This document shows positions 17,804 through 24,302 of a stretch of DNA of 64,000 nucleotides, one piece after another (position 1 is the first letter of the stretch; every line of letters starts with the position of its first letter). Under the pieces are notes generated by a model. That model did not search any database. It saw only the letters and a program-made list of their open reading frames with translations, and was not told where the DNA came from. This DNA is from Candidatus Undinarchaeales archaeon (GTDB taxonomy: Archaea; SpSt-1190; JASMDC01), in the NCBI GenBank assembly GCA_030753015.1, contig JASMDC010000005.1, forward strand, positions 84,015 to 148,014. Direction: 5' to 3'. The position numbers and the translations under genes are program-made.

Positions 17804-17860
17804 GGGCGCCTGAGGGGGCGAGGAAAAGACATTAATACCTGTCACACCTTCGCGTGCACC
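17804..17860. promoter_or_regulatory. Bidirectional promoter with one central TATA-like element
   Basis: The whole 57-base gap between divergent ATGs (17803 minus, 17861 plus) contains a single AT-rich element, ATTAAT at 17831-17836, which is its own reverse complement. It lies about 30 bases from the minus start and 27 bases from the plus start, the spacing of leaderless archaeal genes on both sides. Confidence 0.55.
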
Positions 17861-18553
17861 ATGTTCGGGATCCCGGAATCGCTGGTTCTCCTCATGGGCC
17901 AGGTATTCGTTGGGCTCATCGGTCTCTCGTTCATCCTCACCCTCCTCGGTGTGGGCCTCATCCTCATCAACGCCTACCGCGATCGCTTCTTCCTCCCACG
18001 TGCCACACTGGTGCTCTTCACATCGTTCCGCTATCCCATCAAGGCGATCCTCCGGATGGTGGGGATGCCCGGCACCACCATCGACCGTCTGAGCCTGGAC
18101 ATCCGTAACACCATACAGCGTCCATTCTTCTCTACTGTGCCTCCAGAAAAGCGAATGGCATTCTTCCCCCAATGCCTCCGTGATCTGAAGTGCCCCGCGC
18201 GCACATCGCCCGAGTACGGCATCATGTGCTCCAAGTGCGGTAAGTGCGTCATCGGCAGCTTCAAGAAGAAAGGGGAGGACCTGGGCTACATGGGGGTCTA
18301 CATCGTCCCCGGCTCCAGCTTCATCAAGCGCATCGTCAAGCGTGATGGCCCGAGCGCAGTTCTGGGAATCGCCTGCACCGCCGACGCCACCGCGGGCATG
18401 GAGATGCTTGAGGCTTACGGACTACCTGCCCACTCGGTCTACCTGCTCAAGGAGGGTTGTGTGAACACCGTCGTCGATGCCGATCGGGTGCTCGAGATCA
18501 TGGAACTGGGATGCGAGACGGAAGATGTGCCCCCTTCCGGCGTAGCGGCATAG
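17861..18553 (+). CDS. DUF116 family membrane protein
   Basis: A 230-aa protein with one or two membrane helices at the N-terminus (about 8-37) and the conserved DUF116 cysteine pattern: FPQCLRDLKC (C105, C111), CSKCGKC (C123, C126, C129) and later cysteines in GIACTADATAG and LKEGCVNT. The family is widespread in archaea and anaerobes; the cysteines suggest an Fe-S cluster or zinc, but the function is not established. The gene appears leaderless from the shared TATA element described for the preceding gap. Confidence 0.82.
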   Translation: MFGIPESLVLLMGQVFVGLIGLSFILTLLGVGLILINAYRDRFFLPRATLVLFTSFRYPIKAILRMVGMPGTTIDRLSLDIRNTIQRPFFSTVPPEKRMAFFPQCLRDLKCPARTSPEYGIMCSKCGKCVIGSFKKKGEDLGYMGVYIVPGSSFIKRIVKRDGPSAVLGIACTADATAGMEMLEAYGLPAHSVYLLKEGCVNTVVDADRVLEIMELGCETEDVPPSGVAA

Positions 18554-18583
18554 AAGTACTTTACGCAGACCCGGTACATCTTC

Positions 18584-19321
18584 TCAATCTTCGCCGAAAA
18601 GGTGCTCGAAACCGTCCCCGATGGCGAGTCCCACCTTCTTGTACCATGGCGCTTCTCGCCGCACCTTTGCTTTTTGGGTGATGTCGAGGAAGTTATCCAG
18701 TAACTGGTAGCCCGCATCGTTGTCAATGCCTTCATCCTCGAGCTGTGAGCCCCATTCCGGGTGGAACTGCACTGCATAGACCGGCTTTCGTTTATGCTGC
18801 ATCCCCTGCACTTCGCAAAGGTCCGAGTAGGCAGTGACCTTGAATCCACGGGGGACCTCGGTCACCTCATCACCATGGTATTCCGCCATGATGACCTCAT
18901 CATCGAGCCCTTTGAACAGTGGGCTTTTTTCTGTGAAGTGGACCTTCGTAGGACCTCGCTCCAGTTCATAGCCTTCCGCCTTGTCGGTCCTCCCGTCATA
19001 GGATTCTGCCAGGAGCTGATGAGCGAAGCAGATGCCGAGCACTGGCCGTTTCGATGAACGGTAGAGCTCCTGTTCAGCCTGAAGCCACTCATCATCGCGA
19101 TGCTCACGAACGTTGTAAGGTGATCCCGAGCCGATTATGCCATCGAACTCATCGGGGTCCGGTAGCTCACCCTTGTACGCCTTGAAATCGGTCACGTCAG
19201 CTCCCGTTTCCTTGAGGTATGACGTGATCATCTTCCCTGTATAGTTACCAGGGTGGTTCCTGAGCACGGCTATGCGCACCGGCTCGCGGTCACACTCGGA
19301 AGGTTCTTCCAGGACGTACAC
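18584..19321 (-). CDS. Class I glutamine amidotransferase (GMP-synthase-like, stand-alone)
   Basis: A 245-aa class I glutamine amidotransferase. The catalytic triad is visible: nucleophile cysteine in LGICFAHQLLAE and the His-Glu pair in VQFHPEWGS. There is no synthetase domain and no adjacent partner, so the ammonia acceptor is unknown; stand-alone relatives hydrolyse gamma-glutamyl compounds or serve separate synthetase subunits. The frame starts at GTG 19321, about 25 bases after a GATATATTAC box (about 19339-19350), consistent with a leaderless start. Confidence 0.85.
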   Translation of the reverse strand: MYVLEEPSECDREPVRIAVLRNHPGNYTGKMITSYLKETGADVTDFKAYKGELPDPDEFDGIIGSGSPYNVREHRDDEWLQAEQELYRSSKRPVLGICFAHQLLAESYDGRTDKAEGYELERGPTKVHFTEKSPLFKGLDDEVIMAEYHGDEVTEVPRGFKVTAYSDLCEVQGMQHKRKPVYAVQFHPEWGSQLEDEGIDNDAGYQLLDNFLDITQKAKVRREAPWYKKVGLAIGDGFEHLFGED

Positions 19322-19432
19322 TGATTACCACTCTTCAGTAGTAATATATCTTTCTGGGTATTTAAATGTTTCGGTCGCAGTGGGCCGCCCTACCTTACGT
19401 TTTTATTACTGGTGGTCGTATCACTCGACCGC

Positions 19433-20179
19433 ATGTCTGTCGCTAGTGCCCTTGCCCATGAGGCCCGGATCGAGATGCTCCGTACCCTCATCGATAAAGG
19501 GGACGCTACAATGGAGGAGCTCTGTTCGCGGACGGGTCTTGCTTCTCGGGTAGTGGAGCAACATACCAAGGTGCTCCTTGAGCTCGGGATGGTGACGCAT
19601 CTGGCCGAGGACAAGCTGAGCGTGCTCGCGGACACCCAGACCCTACTTGAGCCTCTCCTCCTGCCGAAACGGCAGGGAAGTGCCGCAAGGTGCTGTAGTG
19701 TGATGGAGGACCAGACCCAGGTTCTCAAGACCATGGAACGGGTCAACGTCCGCCTCGGACGCCAGGACGTCAACTACTACGTCTACAACGGTGACGAGCT
19801 CGCGAACCTCTTTGATTGGCTGAAGCGGGATGCTGAGCTGATGCCAAAGGAGCTGTGCCAGCGCGGTGTGGACATGCGGTTGCTGACGACCATCACCGAG
19901 GAGAACCTTCCCGACGTACGGCGGATCGCTCAATGGTTCGATATCCGACACCTGCCCAAGAAGGTGCTCGACTTCCGGTTCATCATCAAGGGCGGCAACG
20001 ACGTGTTCTTCTGGTTCACACGACGACGTTCGAAGAACGACAACAATAGACTATGCGCTCACTTCCATGGTAAGGACTTCCAGAACGCCTTCTACTCGGT
20101 CTTCAACACCCTTTGGGTGCTCTCCACTCATCTGCCCGACCGGGTGGCAGAGATACGGGAGGTGCACGAGGATGACTGA
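19433..20179 (+). CDS. Winged-helix transcriptional regulator, tandem paralogue 1
   Basis: A 248-aa regulator with an ArsR-like winged helix at the N-terminus (ASALAHEARIEMLRTL..., recognition region MEELCSRTGLASRVVEQHTKVLLELGMV) and a C-terminal ligand-type domain. The C-terminal part (RGVDMRLLTTITEENL, FDIRHLPKKVLDFRFIIKG, VFFWFT) matches the same region of the next gene, so the two are paralogues. An ATG at 19433 lies about 27 bases after TTTTTATT, favouring a leaderless start over the upstream GTG. Its stop overlaps the next start. Target genes are unknown. Confidence 0.78.
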   Translation: MSVASALAHEARIEMLRTLIDKGDATMEELCSRTGLASRVVEQHTKVLLELGMVTHLAEDKLSVLADTQTLLEPLLLPKRQGSAARCCSVMEDQTQVLKTMERVNVRLGRQDVNYYVYNGDELANLFDWLKRDAELMPKELCQRGVDMRLLTTITEENLPDVRRIAQWFDIRHLPKKVLDFRFIIKGGNDVFFWFTRRRSKNDNNRLCAHFHGKDFQNAFYSVFNTLWVLSTHLPDRVAEIREVHEDD

Positions 20180-20990
20180 GGCGGTCATGGAAACCAAGGA
20201 GCTCGCCAAGCTGGCGCGAGCGCTGGCAAACCCCCTCCGTGAAGAGGCGGTGCGGCGTGCGCTCACCTTCGAGTTCGTCACCCAGGCCAACATCCGTGCC
20301 GACTTCCGTCTCTCGGAGCGCACGGTGCACGACCACTTCAAGACGCTCATCGAGGCAGGAGTGCTCTACGAGCGCAAGTCCACGGAGGGCAAGACCTACC
20401 ACGTCAGGGACGAGATCCGCGATTCAGTGGAGCGGCTCGTGACAGGACGGTCAGGACCACGCCCCCCTGCAGTGTGGCGAGTGTACGACGATGACGACAA
20501 GACCTACCCCTTCGCCGACTGGATCAACAACGCTCTTCGTAAGGATGACACGGCATATTACCTCTACGGGGAAGAAGAGGTACGCTACCTTCACGGTTGG
20601 GTGCTCGGCAAGCCCTCTTTCGGTGCTGGACCTTCCCCCAAGGAGCTCAAGAAACGGGGTATCGATCTGCGGATCCTGACATCGGTCACCCACGAGAACC
20701 TGCGGGAGATATCCTCCCTCAAACAGTACTTCACCATCCGTCACTGCGAGGAGAACATCTTCAACTTACGCCTCATCCTGAAGGGGCGCCGGCACGTGTT
20801 CCTCTGGTTCACGAAGATGGCTCCCGAGGGCACCCATGGGAGGAGCATCTGCACATGGTTCTCTGGCGAGGACGCCTTCAGTGCATTCCACTCGGTGTTC
20901 GAGAAGCTGTGGGAGCGGTCGGTACCGCTCATGGACCGCGTGAAGGTACTGCTCGACGAGCAGGACCGGATGGAAGGTAGGAAGAAGTAG
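20172..20990 (+). CDS. Winged-helix transcriptional regulator, tandem paralogue 2
   Basis: A 272-aa paralogue of the preceding regulator: N-terminal winged helix (KLARALANPLREEAVRRAL..., IRADFRLSERTVHDHFKTLIEAGVLYER) and the shared C-terminal domain (RGIDLRILTSVTHENL, YFTIRHCEENIFNLRLILKG, VFLWFT). The frame is open further upstream inside paralogue 1; the ATG at 20172 overlaps the stop of that gene by 8 bases and fits translational coupling. The two could form a heterodimer. The ligand is unknown. Confidence 0.78.
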   Translation: MTEAVMETKELAKLARALANPLREEAVRRALTFEFVTQANIRADFRLSERTVHDHFKTLIEAGVLYERKSTEGKTYHVRDEIRDSVERLVTGRSGPRPPAVWRVYDDDDKTYPFADWINNALRKDDTAYYLYGEEEVRYLHGWVLGKPSFGAGPSPKELKKRGIDLRILTSVTHENLREISSLKQYFTIRHCEENIFNLRLILKGRRHVFLWFTKMAPEGTHGRSICTWFSGEDAFSAFHSVFEKLWERSVPLMDRVKVLLDEQDRMEGRKK

Positions 20991-21024
20991 GTACCCGTCT
21001 TCCTGAAAGTGATATGTGATCTTC

Positions 21025-21252
21025 ATGGATAGCGAGATTACGGGTAAGCTCATCTCCATGCTGCTCGTAGGCCTCGTCATCGGCGTGGCCATAGGACAGC
21101 AGTCTAACAGCACGGAGCTCGAGCGATGTCGGGCAGTACAGATAGAACCAACCACCACGACTTTGGGGGATGAGGTGGTAATACGTCCCGTGGGCACGAG
21201 CGATAACTTCACGGTAGAGAGCTCCGAGACCGTGGCCGTGCCTACTCCCTGA
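21025..21252 (+). CDS. Small secreted or membrane-anchored protein
   Basis: A 75-aa protein with an N-terminal hydrophobic segment (ISMLLVGLVIGVAIG, about residues 9-23) and a threonine/valine-rich external tail. It follows the regulator pair by 34 bases on the same strand and overlaps the convergent nadE stop by 11 bases. No family is recognised; the start at ATG 21025 is preferred over GTG 21016. Confidence 0.5.
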   Translation: MDSEITGKLISMLLVGLVIGVAIGQQSNSTELERCRAVQIEPTTTTLGDEVVIRPVGTSDNFTVESSETVAVPTP

Positions 21253-22846
21253 ACCGGTTCGTGATAGGCATCCGCCGCCCCGAGCCGAAAGCACGTGTAG
21301 TGACCTTAATACCTAGAGGTGCCTGGTACCGTTTGTACTCGTTGGCATCCACACGGCGGACGACATCACACACCACGGCTTCCGGGAATCCCTTTGCGAC
21401 GATGGCATCCATGGGGAGGTGGTCCTCGACGTATGCGGCAAGGATCGGGTCGAGCACGTCGTATGGGGGCAGGTCGTCGTCGTCCCGCTGGTCCGGCCGC
21501 AGTTCCGCAGAAGGGGGCTTGTCGATGATAGCCTGCGGGATGAGCTCGCGTCCTGCCTCCTCGTTGATGAACCGAGCGAGCGCGTACACCTGGATTTTAG
21601 GCACGTCCGAGATGAGCGCTAGGCCACCGGCCATGTCACCGTAGAGTGTGGCGTAGCCTACCGCCATCTCCGACTTGTTCCCCGTGGCCAGTACAAGATG
21701 GCCGAACTTGTTGGACAGCGCCATGAGGATGTTCCCGCGGACGCGCGCCTGGACGTTCTCCTCAGCGACACCGGACCCTGTTCCCTCGAAGAAGGATTCA
21801 AGCGCATCCATATAGTTATCGACCATCGAGGCAATGGGTACCTTTTGGAACTCGATGCCGAGGTTCGCGGCCAGATGTCGCGAATGGTCCACGCTCCCTT
21901 TCGACGAGACCGCGCTGGGCATGGTGACGCCCAAGACCGCGTCCGGTCCGAGGGCACGGGCCGCGAGGGCGGCCACGACCGCCGAATCGATCCCGCCCGA
22001 CAGCCCCACGACGCACCGCTCGAAGCGGTTCTTGCGTGCATAGTCGCGGAGACCGAGACAGAGGGCCTCGGTCACTTCCTCATCACGGCCGACCGGGGCT
22101 GCGACAGCGCCTCGACCACTCTCGACCACGAGTAGCTCATCGGTGAAGCGAGGAGCTTGGGCCATGATCCGACCATCGCGGTCCATGACAAGGCTCCCAC
22201 CATCGAACACTAGGTCGTCCTGGCCGCCCACGAGGTTGACGTACACCACCGGACAACTGATCTTCTCCACAAATCGCCGGACAACGCCCTCCCTTTCGGC
22301 ACCCTTTCCCGCATAGAAGGGAGACGCGGAGATGTTCACGACCAGTTCAGCGTTGCGGGCGACCTCATCCCGAGCTGCGTCGTCCACCCAGATGTCCTCG
22401 CACACGGTCACGAGCATGGTCTGTCCCGAGATATCTACCAGCCCCCATCGTGATGTCGGTGTGAAGTAGCGCTTTTCGTCGAACACGTCGTAGTTGGGGA
22501 GATGGGTCTTATCGCAGTAAGCGACGACCTTCCCGTCGGTACACACGGCAGCGGTGTTGAAGAGCGCGTTCCCTTCCTGTCGCACTGTGCCCACGATCGC
22601 CGTGATGCCCTTGGTGGTTTTGGCGATATTCTCCAGCGACCGGCCGCACCTCTCGATGAACGCCGGTTTGAGCAAGAGGTCACGGGGAGGATAGCCGGGG
22701 ATGACGAGCTCGGGGAACACCACGAGGTCTACCTGGGATGCTTGAGCAACGGTAACAGTTCCTGCTACGAGGGAAGCGTTCCCATCAACGTCGCCGACAG
22801 TCGGGTCCACCTGTGCCAGTGCGACGGTGATGTCGGCCAACGCCAT
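21242..22846 (-). CDS. nadE: Glutamine-dependent NAD+ synthetase
   Basis: A 534-aa two-domain enzyme that amidates deamido-NAD to NAD, the last step of NAD synthesis. The N-terminal nitrilase-type glutaminase has the full triad: Glu in FPELVIPGYPPRDLL, Lys in CDKTHLPNYDVFDEKRYF and Cys in VTVCEDIWV. The C-terminal synthetase has the PP-loop VVGLSGGIDSAVVAALAARALG and ATGNKSEMAVGYATLYGDMAGG. The frame runs upstream, but ATG 22846 lies about 28 bases from the TATA element shared with the divergent asparagine-synthetase-like gene and gives the family's usual N-terminus (MALADITVALAQVDPTVGD). Confidence 0.95.
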   Translation of the reverse strand: MALADITVALAQVDPTVGDVDGNASLVAGTVTVAQASQVDLVVFPELVIPGYPPRDLLLKPAFIERCGRSLENIAKTTKGITAIVGTVRQEGNALFNTAAVCTDGKVVAYCDKTHLPNYDVFDEKRYFTPTSRWGLVDISGQTMLVTVCEDIWVDDAARDEVARNAELVVNISASPFYAGKGAEREGVVRRFVEKISCPVVYVNLVGGQDDLVFDGGSLVMDRDGRIMAQAPRFTDELLVVESGRGAVAAPVGRDEEVTEALCLGLRDYARKNRFERCVVGLSGGIDSAVVAALAARALGPDAVLGVTMPSAVSSKGSVDHSRHLAANLGIEFQKVPIASMVDNYMDALESFFEGTGSGVAEENVQARVRGNILMALSNKFGHLVLATGNKSEMAVGYATLYGDMAGGLALISDVPKIQVYALARFINEEAGRELIPQAIIDKPPSAELRPDQRDDDDLPPYDVLDPILAAYVEDHLPMDAIVAKGFPEAVVCDVVRRVDANEYKRYQAPLGIKVTTRAFGSGRRMPITNRFRE

Positions 22847-22899
22847 CGGCCGAGGGTTGCACTGGTAGGTATTTAATCGTTGTCCCCTGCAGACCGCTC
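22847..22899. promoter_or_regulatory. Bidirectional promoter with one central TATA box (nadE / asparagine synthetase-like)
   Basis: The 53-base gap contains one AT-rich element, TATTTAAT at 22870-22877, centred about 28 bases from the nadE ATG and 26 bases from the divergent GTG at 22900. Both genes would be leaderless. Both products use glutamine or ammonia to amidate a substrate, so co-control makes sense. Confidence 0.65.
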
Positions 22900-24291
22900 G
22901 TGACAGGTATCGCAGGATCCTTCGGCCCCACGGGCTCGGGGGAGGTGGTGACGGCCATGTTGCGGGGCCTGACCCACAGGGGGCCGGACGGCGCGTCCCT
23001 CTCATGCGGTTTGCTCACCCCGGAGGGCTCAGCAGCAATAGGTCATGCACGGTTCGACGCCGTGGACCGCGGGTCCCAACCAGTCCAAGGCGCAGGGATA
23101 CTGGTCATTGACGGTGAACTCAGTGGGCCGGAGGGCCCGATGGACGCGACCGCTCTTCTCAAGGCCCTCGACCTCGCCTGGCCCGAGCCGGAGACGGTGC
23201 TGGACGCTCTCGATGGACCGTATGCCATGGCCTATTGGCGGGGCCAGGACGTCATTCTTGCGCGGGACCCGTTGGGGGTGAGACCGCTTTGGTACTCTTT
23301 GTGCACAGGTCTCGCTTTCGCCTCCGAGCGGCAGGCGCTGGAAGCGGTCGAACTGACACATCCGCTCCCGCTCGAACCCCGGTCATTGCTCAGATACCAC
23401 GTCCCCTCCGACCGTCCGGACCTGGTTACGCGTGATGTGCCGTGGCTCGCTCCCGATAACGATCCCTTGGCGAAAGGGCACCCTCCCGCTGAACGGCTCA
23501 TCTCCCTCCTCACAGATTCCGTGGCCAAGCGCCTGGCTCATCGCCCGCCGGGTCCGGTCGGTGTGCTCCTCTCGGGCGGTGTCGACTCCACCGTTGTGGC
23601 GCGGCTCCTGATGGACGCAGGTGCGGATGTCCGCGGGTACGTGGCCGTGCTCGACGAACCGGGCCTGAAGGAGGCGGCCGACCTTGAGGGCGCACAACGG
23701 GCGGCGGACCACCTGGGCATCCCCCTCCATGTGGAGCGCGCGACCGTGGGCGGTGTCGAGGCGCTCCTACCACGACTCGTTCCACGAGTGGGCCATGACG
23801 CCTTGGTAGGTGTGGCTCTGGCGCTCCACCTCGGTTTTACAGCGGCCCACAGGGACGGTGTCCGAGTCGTTTTCGCGGGCCAGGGGGCTGACGAGCTGTT
23901 CGGGGGCTATGCCCGCTACCGTACGGTCCAGGACCTCGCAGGCGCCTGTCGACGGGACGTGCTGGACCTCTGGCGTCGTGACACCCTTCGTGACGACCTC
24001 GTCGCTGCTGGTTGCAGCATAGCATTGCGTACACCCTTTCTGGACACGGAGGTCGTCCGGTTCGCGCTCTCCCTCCCCGACCCCCTGCTCAGGGACGGCG
24101 ACGTCAACAAGCTCGTGCTCCGGCAGGCCGCCTCCATTCTCGGCCTCCCCAAGGAACTGGCTCTGCGGCCTAAGCGTGCAGCCCAGTACGGGAGCAGGTT
24201 GGACCACGCGATCGCCCGCTTGGCGAAGCTCGCCGGTGTTCCCCGGGACGAGTACCTTGCACAGTTCGTCGAGGGCGGGCAAGTCCATTGA
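22900..24291 (+). CDS. Asparagine-synthetase-like protein with Thr in place of the N-terminal Cys
   Basis: A 463-aa class II amidotransferase/asparagine synthetase homologue. The synthetase domain has the PP-loop GVLLSGGVDSTVVARLLM (about residues 221-238) and GQGADELFGGYARYRTVQDL, as in AsnB. The N-terminal glutaminase domain keeps LTHRGPDGASL. The start reads GTG-ACA-GGT, that is M-T-G-I-A-G, where AsnB has M-C-G-I-A-G, so the catalytic cysteine is replaced by threonine. The enzyme may use free ammonia, or conceivably Thr as a nucleophile as in other Ntn hydrolases. The GTG start lies about 26 bases from the TATA box shared with nadE. It is shorter than typical AsnB (about 500-550 aa). Confidence 0.85.
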   Translation: MTGIAGSFGPTGSGEVVTAMLRGLTHRGPDGASLSCGLLTPEGSAAIGHARFDAVDRGSQPVQGAGILVIDGELSGPEGPMDATALLKALDLAWPEPETVLDALDGPYAMAYWRGQDVILARDPLGVRPLWYSLCTGLAFASERQALEAVELTHPLPLEPRSLLRYHVPSDRPDLVTRDVPWLAPDNDPLAKGHPPAERLISLLTDSVAKRLAHRPPGPVGVLLSGGVDSTVVARLLMDAGADVRGYVAVLDEPGLKEAADLEGAQRAADHLGIPLHVERATVGGVEALLPRLVPRVGHDALVGVALALHLGFTAAHRDGVRVVFAGQGADELFGGYARYRTVQDLAGACRRDVLDLWRRDTLRDDLVAAGCSIALRTPFLDTEVVRFALSLPDPLLRDGDVNKLVLRQAASILGLPKELALRPKRAAQYGSRLDHAIARLAKLAGVPRDEYLAQFVEGGQVH

Positions 24292-24302
24292 GGGCTCGAG
24301 GA

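Noticed and set aside
17804-18172. Upstream extension of the YkgJ-like protein to 368 residues
   Set aside because: The extra region is antisense to the DUF116 gene, highly acidic/His-rich, and the central TATA element supports the internal ATG.
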